Assembly (NCBI RefSeq): GCF_015355755.1
Contig: NZ_JACVEE010000002.1
Span: forward strand, 1,426,001 to 1,490,000
Source of the DNA: Nocardia sp. XZ_19_385
GTDB taxonomy: Bacteria > Actinomycetota > Actinomycetes > Mycobacteriales > Mycobacteriaceae
DNA: 64,000 nucleotides
Direction of reading: 5' to 3'
A model generated the notes under the pieces. It did not search any database, was not told the DNA's origin, and saw only the letters and a list, made by a program, of their open reading frames with translations. Made by a program: the position numbers and the translations under genes. Position 1 is the first letter of the stretch. Each line of letters begins with the position of its first letter. This document shows positions 7,346 to 19,354 of the stretch, piece after piece.

Positions 7346-9793
7346 TCACGAACCGGAATCCGCGCCTTCACCAGGCATCGGCGTCCGGTCCAGCTCGCCC
7401 AGCACGGCCCCGAGCAGCGATGCCGCAGCATCTTTGTGCAGCGGATGGTTGCCGTTGCCGCACTTGGGCGACTGCACGCAGGACGGGCACCCGGCCGCGC
7501 ATCCACAGGCCTCGATAGCCGCGAGCGTCGCCGCCAGCCAGTGCCGCAATTGCGCGAACCCGCGCTCGGCGAATCCGGCCCCGCCCGGCTGCCCGTCGTA
7601 GACGAAGATCGTCGGCAACCCGGTGTCGGGATGCTCGGCGATGGAGACGCCGCCGATGTCCCAGCGGTCGCAGGTCGCCACCAGCGGGAGCAGCCCGATC
7701 GCGGCATGTTCGGCCGCGTGCAAGGCCCCGGGGACGTCGGGCGGCTCGATTCCGGCGCGCTCCAAGAGGTCGAGCGTGACGGTGTAGAGGACCGCGCGGG
7801 TGTGCAGCGTCTGCGCCGGCAGATCCAGTTCGACGACGTCGAGCACCTCGCCGGTACGCAGTGTGCGCAGATAGCCGATCACCTGACCGGTCACCGTCAC
7901 CTGCGCCAATGCGCTGGTCACAGCCCCATGATGGCGCTTTTCGGCAATGTAGTCGATCTCGATCGAGGTCCGCTGCCGGGCGCTGGTCGTGAACCCGGGA
8001 TCGATGGCCGTCACGAACGCGACACCGCCGTCGAGGTCCAGCTCGTCGACCAGATAGGTCTCGCCCTGGTGCAGGTGCACCGCGCCTTGATGCAGGGTGG
8101 CCGGCGCCCGCCCGGCGTCGGCGGTGCCGAGCAGCCGCCCGGTCTCCCCGTCGACGATCGCGATCGGCGCCCCGATCCCTCCCCGCACGTCCACGGCATC
8201 GTGCGGCCCGGCCTGGACATCGGTCACATACCAGCGCCCGCCGCCGTTCCCGCGCCGCCGAACAAGGCCCTGAGCTGCGAGATCCTCCATCAACTCGCGG
8301 GCCTCGAGCACGTCCACCTCGGCGTCGGTGAGCGGCAGTTCCAGGGCCGCGCAGAGCAACTGCGGGCCCAGGACATAGGGATTGTGCGGATCGGTGATGG
8401 TGGCCTCGACGGGCTTGTCCAGCAGCGCCTCCGGATGCCGCACCAGGTAGGTATCGAGCGGATCGTCCCTGGCCACGAGCAGTACCAGCGACCCCTGGGT
8501 GCGCCGCCCGGCCCGTCCGGCCTGCTGCCAGAACGAGGCCACGGTCCCGGGAAAACCCGACATGACCACCGCGTCCAGCCCGGCGATGTCCACGCCGAGC
8601 TCGAGCGCGTTGGTGGTGGCCACACCGAGCAGGGTGCCGTCGGACAGGGCCGCCTCCAGCTCGCGCCGATCCTCGCCGAGGTATCCGGCGCGATACGCGG
8701 CGACCCGCTCGGCGAGCTCGGGATCGACCTCGCGCAGCCGCAGCCGGGTGTCCATCGCGATCAGTTCGGCAGCCCGCCGCGAGCGTACGAAGGTCAGCGT
8801 CCGCGCTCCTTCGACAACCAGGTCCGCCATGATCCCGGCCGCTTCCGAGGTCGCCGAACGCCGGATCGGAGCCCCGTTTTCGCCGGTCAGCGCGGTGAGG
8901 GGTGGTTCGAGCAGGGCGACGGTGCGCGCCCCCTGCGGCGACCCGTCCTCGGTCACCGCGACGCAGGGCGCTCCGATCAACCGGGCTGCGGCGGCCGCGG
9001 GTTCGGCGGTCGTCGCCGAGCACAGCACGAACACCGGGTCCGCACCGTAGTACTGGGCGATTCGCCGCAATCTGCGCAGCACCAGCGCCACGTGCGATCC
9101 GAAGACCCCGCGATAGGCGTGGCATTCGTCGATCACCACGTAGCGCAGGCGGCGCAGCACCCGTGCCCAGCGCTGGTGCGACCGGAGAATCCCCAGGTGC
9201 AGCATGTCGGGATTGGTGAAGACCCAGCGCGCGTTGGCCCGCACCCACTGCCGGATCTCGGCCGGAGTGTCGCCGTCATAGGTGGCCGGGTGGATTTCGC
9301 GCAGCGGTCCCTCGTGGGTCAATTCGCCGATCGCCCGCAGTTGATCGGCCCCCAGCGCTTTGGTGGGCGCCAGATAAAGGGCGGTGGCCTTGGAGTCTTC
9401 GCGCAGCGCCGTCAGTACGGGGAGCTGATATCCCAGGGATTTCCCGGACGCGGTGCCGGTGCTGACCACCACGTGCTGCCCGCCCGCGGCGAGTTCGGCG
9501 GTCCGGGTCTGGTGGCTCCAGGGCATTGCTATCCCGGTCGCGTGCAACGCGTCGACCACATCCGGCGCCGCCCAGGACGGCCACTCGGTGGTGCGGGCGG
9601 GCCGTGTCGGTAGCTCTACGACATGGGTGAGTCGGGGGTCACCAGGCAGGACACGATTCAGCAACGATCGGCCGTAGCTGAGCTCCGTGGGACTGTGCGA
9701 GGGGGTTGCCCGGTCGAGTGGATTCACGACGCGGGACGTCCGACACGCCGAGAAAGTGTGAAACGTGTGCGGTTGGCAAGGGCTACCTGCCAT
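7346..9793 (-). CDS. DEAD/DEAH-box helicase with C-terminal DUF1998 zinc domain (Rv3649-like, MrfA/Hrq1-type)
   Basis: About 815 residues, or 793 if the GTG at 9727 is the start; no ribosome site decides between them. Motif I is STGTASGKSLGYQLP near residues 115-129, motif II is the DEAH-like IDECHAYRG, and motif VI is QQAGRAGRR. The C-terminal DUF1998 domain ends with a four-cysteine cluster, CGCAAGCPSCVQSPKCGNG, which probably binds a metal. Bacterial proteins of this family (MrfA of Bacillus) act in repair of mitomycin-induced DNA damage as 3'-5' helicases; that role is inferred from family. It is divergent from cspA. Confidence 0.88.
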   Translation of the reverse strand: MAGSPCQPHTFHTFSACRTSRVVNPLDRATPSHSPTELSYGRSLLNRVLPGDPRLTHVVELPTRPARTTEWPSWAAPDVVDALHATGIAMPWSHQTRTAELAAGGQHVVVSTGTASGKSLGYQLPVLTALREDSKATALYLAPTKALGADQLRAIGELTHEGPLREIHPATYDGDTPAEIRQWVRANARWVFTNPDMLHLGILRSHQRWARVLRRLRYVVIDECHAYRGVFGSHVALVLRRLRRIAQYYGADPVFVLCSATTAEPAAAAARLIGAPCVAVTEDGSPQGARTVALLEPPLTALTGENGAPIRRSATSEAAGIMADLVVEGARTLTFVRSRRAAELIAMDTRLRLREVDPELAERVAAYRAGYLGEDRRELEAALSDGTLLGVATTNALELGVDIAGLDAVVMSGFPGTVASFWQQAGRAGRRTQGSLVLLVARDDPLDTYLVRHPEALLDKPVEATITDPHNPYVLGPQLLCAALELPLTDAEVDVLEARELMEDLAAQGLVRRRGNGGGRWYVTDVQAGPHDAVDVRGGIGAPIAIVDGETGRLLGTADAGRAPATLHQGAVHLHQGETYLVDELDLDGGVAFVTAIDPGFTTSARQRTSIEIDYIAEKRHHGAVTSALAQVTVTGQVIGYLRTLRTGEVLDVVELDLPAQTLHTRAVLYTVTLDLLERAGIEPPDVPGALHAAEHAAIGLLPLVATCDRWDIGGVSIAEHPDTGLPTIFVYDGQPGGAGFAERGFAQLRHWLAATLAAIEACGCAAGCPSCVQSPKCGNGNHPLHKDAAASLLGAVLGELDRTPMPGEGADSGS

Positions 9794-10162
9794 TTCGATA
9801 CCAAATAGCGACCCGGGTCACAGGGGGTTTGCCAGATGCTCACTAGGTTATCTAGAGGCAAACGAACCTTGAGTCTGGATTCACCCATTGTGTCCCTCAC
9901 CTGCGCATTCGCAAGATCAACTTTTTTGCAAATTGTCGGTAACTCGACTGTTGAATTGCTCGGAGACATGGTTCACTGGTTCCTGGTCGCAAGCTTCTGT
10001 GTTCGAGGGACGGATCCAAAGTCCAAACCGTCAGCAGGATCGATGTTGCGAACGGTGTGCTTGGTGCTTTCCTGCAGGGGGAACCAACAGTACAACGGTC
10101 GGAACGGACCCGGTGGACGAACCCAGTTGTCCGCCGTTCCGGTAAGAAAGAGAAGGAATAGA
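9794..10162 (+). promoter_or_regulatory. long leader and promoter region of cspA
   Basis: The 369 bp between helicase and cspA are AT-richer than the flanks. A stem pairs CGGAACGG (10100-10107) with CCGTTCCG (10134-10141), ending just before the AGAAGGAA ribosome site at 10151-10158. Long structured leaders are usual for cold-shock mRNAs. No promoter could be fixed with confidence, and no gene is seen. Confidence 0.5.
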
Positions 10163-10369
10163 ATGGCACAGGGAACTGTGAAGTGGTTCAACGCGGAGAA
10201 GGGGTTCGGCTTCATCGCGCCCGAGGACGGCTCCGCTGACGTCTTCGTCCACTACTCCGAGATCCAGGGTCAGGGCTTCCGTACCCTCGAGGAGAACCAG
10301 AAGGTCGAGTTCGAGGTCGGCCAGGGCACCAAGGGCCCGCAGGCCACCGGAGTTCGCGCGCTCAGCTGA
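10163..10369 (+). CDS. cspA: cold-shock protein CspA family
   Basis: A 68-residue single cold-shock domain starting at ATG 10163, preceded by AGAAGGAA. RNP1 is KGFGFI and RNP2 is DVFVHYS. Such proteins are small OB-fold RNA chaperones that bind single-stranded RNA and DNA. The upstream open frame is not coding. The gene stands alone, with a structured leader and a strong terminator after it. It is the positional equivalent of Rv3648c. Confidence 0.96.
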   Translation: MAQGTVKWFNAEKGFGFIAPEDGSADVFVHYSEIQGQGFRTLEENQKVEFEVGQGTKGPQATGVRALS

Positions 10370-10385
10370 GCGACGCCTAATCCAC

Positions 10386-10427
10386 AGCTCGTCCCTCACC
10401 CCCGGTAACGGAGGTGGGGGACGAGCT
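10386..10427 (+). terminator. intrinsic terminator of cspA
   Basis: AGCTCGTCCC at 10386-10395 pairs with GGGACGAGCT ending at 10427; the stem is extended by a C/G-rich inner part around a GGTAACGG loop. It lies 16 bp after the cspA stop. Confidence 0.8.
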
Positions 10428-10652
10428 ATATCCGGGGTAGGGCACAACCGAGTGGCATACGGCACCTTCCGCTCCACACACTGCATACTGGGTTCCGGTT
10501 ACCACGTACGCTCGGTGGTTCGGGGTCGCAAGCAATCACCCGCAGCCAACGTCAAGGTATAAACGTGTCTGGTAGCGGCGGCAGATGTTGCCAACGCTTG
10601 CCCCAAACCGCGATAGATGGCGCACCAGCGTCGCGCGGGTCGAGAAGGAAAG

Positions 10653-13553
<2,901 letters not shown>

Positions 13554-13646
13554 GCCCCGGCCCGGGTTACCTGATCCGGGTGAGGGGGTGCTCGAATCGT
13601 CGTAGCCTCGATCGGTATCACGGAGGCACGGCGAAAGGATCTTTCC

Positions 13647-14153
13647 ATGGCCATTGATCAGGAGCGCGAGGATCTGATCGCGATGCTCGCCGAGCAGCGC
13701 GAGCTGTTCAAGATCACGGTGCGCGGTCTCGACGATGAGCAGGCGCGCAAGCGCACCACGGCCAGCGAGTTGACCCTGGGCGGACTGCTGCATCACCTGA
13801 ACAGCTGTGAGCGGCACTGGATCAAGGTGATCGTCGAGCGCGACGAGCACGCGGAACTGGACGTGACCACGTTCGGCGGTGAGTACGAGATGGCGCCCGG
13901 CGAGACCGTCGAGGAGCTGCTCGCCGCCTGGGACGAGGCGGCCGCGGCGACTGCCGAGCTGATCCGGACGGTGGACAGCCTCGACACCTCCATCCCGACA
14001 CCGACCAATCCGTGGGTGGAGGGGCGTATCTGGCAGTCGGTGCGGACCACGTTCCTGCACGTCTTCCGTGAAATCGCGCACCACTCCGGCCACGCCGACA
14101 TCATTCGGGAAGAGCTGGACGGCCAGAACAGCACCTATAGCCGAGTGTCCTGA
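13647..14153 (+). CDS. DinB-like (DUF664) metal-binding four-helix-bundle protein
   Basis: A 168-residue protein with ATG at 13647 and GAAAGGAT upstream. The pattern ELTLGGLLHHLNSCERHW near residues 41-58 and HVFREIAHHSGHADIIRE near the C-terminus supplies the His ligands expected for the DinB/YfiT superfamily, which includes mycothiol- and bacillithiol-dependent transferases. The precise reaction cannot be told. In M. tuberculosis an adenylate cyclase gene (Rv3645) sits at this place between topA and holB, so the position differs from that locus. Confidence 0.8.
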   Translation: MAIDQEREDLIAMLAEQRELFKITVRGLDDEQARKRTTASELTLGGLLHHLNSCERHWIKVIVERDEHAELDVTTFGGEYEMAPGETVEELLAAWDEAAAATAELIRTVDSLDTSIPTPTNPWVEGRIWQSVRTTFLHVFREIAHHSGHADIIREELDGQNSTYSRVS

Positions 14154-14184
14154 GGTGTCGGTGCGGCCCGCTATGGTGTAGCGC

Positions 14185-15390
14185 GTGCCAGGTGTCTTCG
14201 ATCGGTTGGTCGGCCAGGATGCGGTCGAGTCCGAGCTGACGGCTGCCGCCGTCGCGGCTCGCGCTGGTGTCATCGAAGGCGCGATGACGCATTCCTGGCT
14301 GTTCACCGGCCCGCCCGGCTCGGGCAGATCCATTGCGGCCCTGTGCTTCGCGGCCGCCCTGCAGTGCACCGACGAAGGCACTCCCGGCTGCGGCCGCTGC
14401 CACGCCTGCACCACGACGATGGCGGGCACGCACGGCGATGTCCGCCGGGTGATCCCCGAGGGGCTGAGCATCAGCACCAAGGAGATGCGCGAGATCGTGC
14501 AGATCGCCTCGCGTCGTCCCAGCACCGGCCGCTGGCAGGTGGTCGTCATCGAGGATGCCGACCGCTTGACCGAGGCCGCGGGCAACGTCCTGCTGAAAGT
14601 CGTCGAGGAGCCACCGGACCGCACCGTCTTCCTGCTGTGCGCGCCCTCGGTGGACCCGGAGGACATCTCGATCACGCTGCGTTCCCGCTGCCGTCACGTG
14701 CATCTGGTGACGCCGTCGGTCGCCGCGATCGCGCAGGTGCTGCAAGATCGCGACCAGCTCGACGAAAAGACCGCCACCTGGGCGGCTTCCATCAGCGGCG
14801 GTCATGTCGGCCGCGCCCGCCGCCTGGCCACCGACGAAGAAGCCCGCGCCCGCCGGCAACGAGCGCTGGGTCTGGTCGCCGCGGTCGCCCGGCCGGGCGC
14901 CGCCTACGCCGCCGCCGACGATCTCGTGAAGTCCGCCGACGACGAAGCCAAGCAGATGAGCGCGGCCCGCGACGAACGCGAACGCGATGAACTCGCCACG
15001 GCCATGGGCGCCGGCGGCACCGGAAAAGGCGCGGCCGGCGCGACCCGCGGCTCGGCCGGTGTCCTCAAGGATCTGGAACGCCGGCAGAAATCTCGCGCCA
15101 CCCGCACCGGCCGCGACGCCCTCGACCGCGCCCTGATCGACGTCGCCGGCGTCTACCGCGACGCCCTCGCCGTCGGTTTCGGCGCCGCCCGCAACGGCTC
15201 CGGCGTCACCCTCACCCACCCCGACCTGTCCGACCAGATCCACGACCTGGCCGACCGCGTCCGCCCCGAAGGCCTGCTCCGCTCCATCGAAGCCGTCCTC
15301 GCCTGCCGCGAAGCCCTCGACACCAACGTCAAACCCCGCTTCGCCCTCGCCGCGATGGTCGCCACCCTCATCGCCGCCCAAACGGCCTGA
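14185..15390 (+). CDS. holB: DNA polymerase III subunit delta'
   Basis: A 401-residue AAA+ clamp-loader subunit starting at GTG 14185 (VFDRLVGQDAVESEL). Walker A is GPPGSGRSIAA, slightly altered at the lysine position (GSGRS). The zinc-binding insertion is CTDEGTPGCGRCHAC. Walker B lies in VVVIEDADRLTEAA, and the SRC motif is in LRSRCRHV. Delta' subunits characteristically lack ATP turnover, which fits the altered Walker A. The positional equivalent is Rv3644c. tRNA-Thr follows 59 bp downstream. Confidence 0.94.
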   Translation: MPGVFDRLVGQDAVESELTAAAVAARAGVIEGAMTHSWLFTGPPGSGRSIAALCFAAALQCTDEGTPGCGRCHACTTTMAGTHGDVRRVIPEGLSISTKEMREIVQIASRRPSTGRWQVVVIEDADRLTEAAGNVLLKVVEEPPDRTVFLLCAPSVDPEDISITLRSRCRHVHLVTPSVAAIAQVLQDRDQLDEKTATWAASISGGHVGRARRLATDEEARARRQRALGLVAAVARPGAAYAAADDLVKSADDEAKQMSAARDERERDELATAMGAGGTGKGAAGATRGSAGVLKDLERRQKSRATRTGRDALDRALIDVAGVYRDALAVGFGAARNGSGVTLTHPDLSDQIHDLADRVRPEGLLRSIEAVLACREALDTNVKPRFALAAMVATLIAAQTA

Positions 15391-15449
15391 CCTGCCGTTT
15401 TCGCGATCTGGACACCGAGACGATAGACTCGCGACGCCTGAAAAGGCAC

Positions 15450-15525
15450 GCCGCCTTAGCTCAGTCGGTAGAGCGCTTCACTCGTAATGAAAAGGTCGGG
15501 GGTTCGATTCCCCCAGGCGGCTCCA
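15450..15525 (+). tRNA. tRNA-Thr (anticodon CGT)
   Basis: The cloverleaf is complete. Acceptor GCCGCCT pairs with AGGCGGC, the D-arm is GCTC/GAGC, the anticodon loop CTCGTAA gives CGU, the T-arm is GGGGG-TTCGATT-CCCCC, and CCA is encoded. The 27-43 pair is C/A. Its 3' half is the attachment site of the genomic island that follows. Confidence 0.97.
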
Positions 15526-15564
15526 GGTCAGAGGCCCTTTCCGGTTCGCCGGGGAGGGACTTTT
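15478..15564 (+). repeat. attL: tRNA-Thr 3' half and flank
   Basis: From TCACTCGTAATGAAA in the anticodon arm through GGCTCC, AGGTCAGAGGCCCTTTCC and GGGGAGGGACTTTTT, the sequence matches 24046-24133 at most positions, with small gaps and substitutions. It is the left end of the island, regenerating the functional tRNA. Confidence 0.85.
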
Positions 15565-15617
15565 TCGTTTCAGTGTGCCAACAGTGTGCCAACGGGCGGT
15601 GGACTCACGCTCGCGGC

Positions 15618-16677
15618 TCAGCTGTACAGCGCGGCCCCCGCCGCCTTCAAATCGTCTGTGTGCGTGTCGGAGTAGACCGAAAGCGACATCGCGATCGTGC
15701 CCGTGCCCGTGCCAGGCCGCCACGATGTGGACTGGGATCCCAACGCGAGCATGAGCGACACCGACGTATTCCGCAGGCCCTTCAACTGGATACGGCGCAA
15801 CCCGGCCGCCTTCGCGATCCGCTGGAACTCGTCGGTGTACCACTCCGGCCGGATCTGTCTTCCATCTGCGTGCGCCGCGATTAGTCGGTCATCGACCACG
15901 CGACACCCAGCGCCAGGCATTCGGCACGCTGCACCTCCTTAAACGCGCGAAGCGCGCTGGCCAGTTCGGCCGGCGGCGGCAGATCGCGACGGCTTCGGCG
16001 AGCCTTCGGCAAGTTCTCCTCGGTGTCCGTGCCCACCGCGACCCGACCGCGGCGGACCTTCAGTGCTGCGTCAGAGAATCGAGTCCAACGCATCCCCAGC
16101 ACTTCCGATCGCCGCATCCCGTACGGGACATGAGCCAGCACCCGTACAGACGGTTTGTCTGCGCCGCTTCGCGGAACTGTTCGATCTCTGCCACGGTCCA
16201 TGACTTCGCCTCGTCGGCCGCGTCGTCGTCCTCGGGGATCTCGTCGGCTGGCCGCTCGCGAGTGGGATGACGTTGCGCGGTAGGCGCCCCTGGTCCACGT
16301 ATGACTGAACCATCATGCTCAGCGCGGTGAGGGTCGACCGCACAGTCACTGGCTTCACGCCACGCTCCACAGCAGCCGTCGCTGTCGCCGTGTAGACGGC
16401 CCGGCCGGTGCGGGTTACACGCCCGGCACGTACGAGCGCGGACAGTGGTGTGTGGATGTCCTTGCCGGGGAACTCGGCCTGAATCGATTGCGCTGCAACC
16501 CCGTTCGTGTGCAATGCGACGAACGCGGCTACCCGCGATGAGAGGGAATCGGGGTTGACCTTCCGTCGTTGGTCCACTCGACCCTGTGTCAGCATCCACG
16601 TAACGAGCGCGTCCCCGTCCGCCTTCGTGAGCTGCGCGAGCTTGCGGCCGCCCATGAACCGGCGGGAAGGCCCGCAT
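15618..16677 (-). pseudogene. tyrosine site-specific integrase, frameshifted
   Basis: Pieces of one integrase lie in successive minus-strand frames. An N-terminal part (about 16655-16260) includes LAQLTKADGDALVTWML and an insertion with DSLSSRVAAF. A middle part (about 16255-16130) has IPEDDDAADEAKSWTVAEIE. The box I part (about 16175-15885) has YGMRRSEVLGMRW. The C-terminal part (15920-15618) has LRNTSVSLMLALG and SVYSDTHTDDLKAAGAAL, with the tyrosine. Box II reads LKGLRNTS where HDLRHTS is expected, so two catalytic positions are also altered. The extreme N-terminus is missing. At least three frameshifts make it non-functional. Confidence 0.85.
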
Positions 16678-17025
16678 TCAGCCTCATTCGGCGGCCAGCA
16701 CGGTGAGCGGGGTCAGAGTCCGACATCCCAGTTTCCGAGGGATTCGCGCTGATACGTGCACGGAGGACACGGAGGAAGTGGGCTGACCAGCCTGAGGGCT
16801 GCGGCGCGAGTGCTGACGAGAGGCCGGGCCGCTGCGCGGGCCCGAGCCCGGACGAACCCGGCCTCCCGGATGACTACGGCGGCTCCGGCGGGCAGAGGCC
16901 GGAACTCGAAGTTTTAGCGGGTCTACCCAACCCGACTGCCTCTCCTACCCGTCTGTCATCCCGCGTGACGCTAATCGCCAGGTCAGCGCGATGTCAAGCC
17001 GAGATTCCGGAACGGACGATCACTC

Positions 17026-17047
17026 GGTAACCTTTACAAAGGTGACC
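17026..17047. promoter_or_regulatory. inverted repeat upstream of the Rep-like gene
   Basis: GGTAACCTT (17026-17034) is mirrored by AAGGTGACC (17039-17047) with one mismatch around a short centre. It is a likely operator for a dimeric DNA-binding protein, perhaps the Rep-like product itself. Confidence 0.5.
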
Positions 17048-17106
17048 CCTGCGCTTGCGCATCGCCTGATACGTTAGCGCACTAAGGAAACCCCTACGCT
17101 TGCGCA
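17045..17106 (+). repeat. iteron-like direct repeats
   Basis: ACCCCTGCGCTTGCGCA (17045-17061) and ACCCCTACGCTTGCGCA (17090-17106) differ at one base and are 45 bp start to start. A partial related word, TAGCGCACT, lies between them. Such repeats next to a replication-type gene suggest initiator binding sites. Confidence 0.6.
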
Positions 17107-17165
17107 CTGGTAACAAGTATCTCTGTGCATCGAACTATGAAGTACTTCAACTACCTAGGATATTT

Positions 17166-18044
17166 ATGGCTTCAGCGGAGAACTTGGCATCGGCGGAGAA
17201 CGTGGCATCGGTGCTCGTATCCCCAGGGATGCGAGGAGCGCCCGGAACCCCTGGCGCGGTAGCGCACGAGTTCGCCGCGCGGCTAGGGCCTAAGCGCCGC
17301 AAGGCCGGTGCGCCGGTGCGAAACATGTTCGTTGCCGACGATGACGAGGACAGCAAACCTCCTCTTGCCCGACTGCTCAGCAGTGGAGAACATGGCGGCG
17401 GTGGACGCGGCGGCCAGCTGCGCCTGAAGCTCTACCTTTCGCTGCTCTGGGTCGCCGCCGCGGCACCCTACGAAGTCGTCCGACCGGCCAGGGCCTGGGC
17501 TGGACTCTTGGGCCTTAACGATGTTGAAGAACGGGGCACCCGGCGAGTCCAGGCCACGCTGCGCGAACTCGCCGAGCGCGACATGATCCGGTTGCGTGAG
17601 CGCGGAGGCCAGCCCAGCGGGGTTACCGTGCTGTCGGATCTCGGCGACGGCGAGCGGTATAAACCTCCCGCAGAGATGTACAACCATCTGCGCACCAACG
17701 AGATGCCGAGCTGGACTCTTCTCCGGCATCGCTACTTTCGGCTTCCCTCGACACTGTGGACCACCGGCCTCATCGCTCACCTCAACGGCCCCGGCCTCGC
17801 GATGCTTCTCGTCCTGCGGTGCGAGCAGCAGGGGAGGGACAACACCATGGTGTGGTTCTCACCCGAGCGCGCCGCCAACCGGTTCGGCCTTTCGGAAAGC
17901 ACCCGCCGCGCCGGCCTGGAGCAGCTCCGTGAGTTCGGGCTGGTCACCTCCGCGACCGTGAAGCTCAGCGAGAGCGGCGATTTCATCGACGTCATCCGCC
18001 GCCGCAAGATCCACAGCCTCAACCTCGGGCAGCTGGAGGGGTAG
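17166..18044 (+). CDS. winged-helix DNA-binding protein, replication-initiator-like
   Basis: A 292-residue protein from ATG 17166 with AGGA eight bases upstream; the frame is open further up, but without initiation signals. Residues 4-18 contain a doublet ASAENLASAENVAS. Two winged-helix-like regions are visible: one around RGTRRVQATLRELAERDMIRL, and another around FSPERAANRFGLSESTRRAGLEQLREFGLV. Between them LPSTLWTTGLIAHLNGPGLA resembles the linker seen in plasmid replication initiators. I do not recognise a named family. The position beside iteron-like repeats supports a Rep or master-regulator role, which is inference. Confidence 0.6.
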   Translation: MASAENLASAENVASVLVSPGMRGAPGTPGAVAHEFAARLGPKRRKAGAPVRNMFVADDDEDSKPPLARLLSSGEHGGGGRGGQLRLKLYLSLLWVAAAAPYEVVRPARAWAGLLGLNDVEERGTRRVQATLRELAERDMIRLRERGGQPSGVTVLSDLGDGERYKPPAEMYNHLRTNEMPSWTLLRHRYFRLPSTLWTTGLIAHLNGPGLAMLLVLRCEQQGRDNTMVWFSPERAANRFGLSESTRRAGLEQLREFGLVTSATVKLSESGDFIDVIRRRKIHSLNLGQLEG

Positions 18045-18240
18045 AAGACTACCGACCCGTCTATTGTTCTCGAACAGACTTTTGAGTCGGACTGGCGTGT
18101 CATGACGTTGACCGTCCCACCGGGCAGCGCCATCAGAGCAGAGAAGGTCGGCGTGTGAATGCAATACATTACAGCATGCGCATTTATGCATATAACTCTG
18201 AGGGCTTCGCTACCCGAAAGACTGAGGGCATTTTCCGGTG

Positions 18241-18414
18241 CTACTCGCCCTGCTTGTTCGCCTCTGCCAGACGGATCGCGCGCTCGTTCACACGATTCGA
18301 CAGCAGAGGCAGAACCGCCACCAAGAGCTCCGTGAGCGGCGGGAGAGCCCGCTTCGCGAAGTAGCCCAAGGCAGTCAGCAGAGGCGCAGCACCGAGGAGC
18401 ATGGAAAGCTCCAA
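18241..18414 (-). CDS. small putative membrane protein, 57 aa
   Basis: TTG start at 18414, with GGGAGG eight bases upstream, opens a frame encoding ELSMLLGAAPLLTALGYF, a second hydrophobic stretch LTELLVAVLPLLS, and a charged tail ending in NKQGE. An ATG at 18402 in the same frame would give 53 residues. It lies downstream of, and in the same orientation as, the IF2N-HTH gene. No family is recognised. The strong ribosome site and amphipathic or hydrophobic pattern argue for a real gene. Confidence 0.5.
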   Translation of the reverse strand: MELSMLLGAAPLLTALGYFAKRALPPLTELLVAVLPLLSNRVNERAIRLAEANKQGE

Positions 18415-18586
18415 GGCGCCACCTCCCTCTTTCGGGGTGGTGAACCCGGACCAGTGAATGGCCGGGTCATGGACCGCAGCGGTTGCTACGGAGTTTTGTG
18501 GGCGGACATGACGAGGGTCCGCTCGGCGGGCAAGCGAATGCGTCCGCCAGTGCGATGAAGCGAAAAGTAGGAGGTAGTCGGGCGCG

Positions 18587-19225
18587 TTACGTCACGGTCC
18601 GGCGCCCGGCCATCAGCACACTCCCGACCGTGAAAACGTGGCCGCGGCGACTTCCCCGTACAGGGACGAGATGACCCCGAGTGACCCAGCTCCGCACAGT
18701 CGAAGGGGAGACCCCGAGCAGTCTGGCGGCTTCGGCGGTGGTGATAAATCGGCCGAAGTAGTTCGCCGGCACGTCGAGCTGTGGCCAGTCAGGAGCTTTG
18801 TTCGTTCGGTTCCGTGTTCGGCAGTGCACTCTTTCGAGATCGACCCAGTCGTAAAGCGCTGCTCTACCTCGATGTCCGGCATTTCGTAGGTAGCCGCGGG
18901 AGACCCACTGACGGATGGTCGCCGGCCTTATGTCGAGTTCGGCCCCCGCTTCCCGGGCTGTGAGCAGCTCCGGCTCGTCCTCCAGTAGGAGCTCGTCGGT
19001 CGGTGAAGGTGACCAGGCCACCGGGACGGGCCTCGGCGGCAAGCTCGTTCGGCTGGCGTATCCGCCCTTGACGACCGAATCGCGAACACGACGGGCAACG
19101 GGCGCCTCGATCGTCGACGACGCCGATTTCACGAACTCGCCTTGTTCCTTGAGCTGTGCGAGCAGTTCTTTACTGGGGATGCCGAGTTCCCTGGCCAGCT
19201 CATGCACACGGATCTTGCCTGCCAC
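18587..19225 (-). CDS. fusion of IF-2 N-terminal domain with two helix-turn-helix domains
   Basis: Starting at GTG 19225 (GAGGG six bases upstream), residues 1-45 closely match the first domain of actinobacterial translation initiation factor IF-2 ([20 protein letters not shown] through [18 protein letters not shown]). Two MerR/excisionase-like helix-turn-helix units follow: [21 protein letters not shown] near residues 88-108 and [21 protein letters not shown] near 163-183. The product is 212 residues. In IF-2 this small domain is a helical module; here it is joined to DNA-binding units, so it may be an element regulator or recombination directionality factor. Its true role is not known. Palindromes lie just upstream. 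Confidence 0.75.
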   Translation of the reverse strand: MAGKIRVHELARELGIPSKELLAQLKEQGEFVKSASSTIEAPVARRVRDSVVKGGYASRTSLPPRPVPVAWSPSPTDELLLEDEPELLTAREAGAELDIRPATIRQWVSRGYLRNAGHRGRAALYDWVDLERVHCRTRNRTNKAPDWPQLDVPANYFGRFITTAEAARLLGVSPSTVRSWVTRGHLVPVRGSRRGHVFTVGSVLMAGRRTVT

Positions 19226-19243
19226 CGGCATCCCTCACTTCGC

Positions 19244-19285
19244 TCACACTCAGTGTGACAGTTTGCGTCAAACAAGCGTGACAGT
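19244..19285. promoter_or_regulatory. operator cluster before the IF2N-HTH gene
   Basis: The cluster holds a perfect palindrome TCACACT-C-AGTGTGA (19244-19258), an inverted repeat GTTTG-CGT-CAAAC (19261-19273), and GTGACAGT repeated at 19255-19262 and 19278-19285. The density of signals in 42 bp suggests a regulated promoter. Confidence 0.6.
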
Positions 19286-19354
19286 GCGTCATGTGACCAC
19301 GATGCCCTGATCCTGAATCCCGGGTATTCGTGGTAAATGCAATGCTCAGGGCAT

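Larger units (their letters stand above)
16678..17165 (+). other. non-coding control region before the Rep-like gene
   Basis: The 488 bp contain no convincing ORF. The right third is AT-richer and carries an inverted repeat (17026-17047) and two iteron-like direct repeats (17045-17106), listed separately. The layout is like a plasmid origin or autoregulated promoter. Confidence 0.5.

Noticed and set aside
7436..9613. 725-codon plus-strand frame opposite the helicase
   Set aside because: The helicase motifs are clear on the other strand, and this frame has low-complexity Gly/Arg/Gln content and no start signals.
10530..10652. Extra N-terminal residues of topoisomerase I from ATG 10617
   Set aside because: Possible, but there is no ribosome site before 10617, and a good one stands before GTG 10653; noted as an alternative only.
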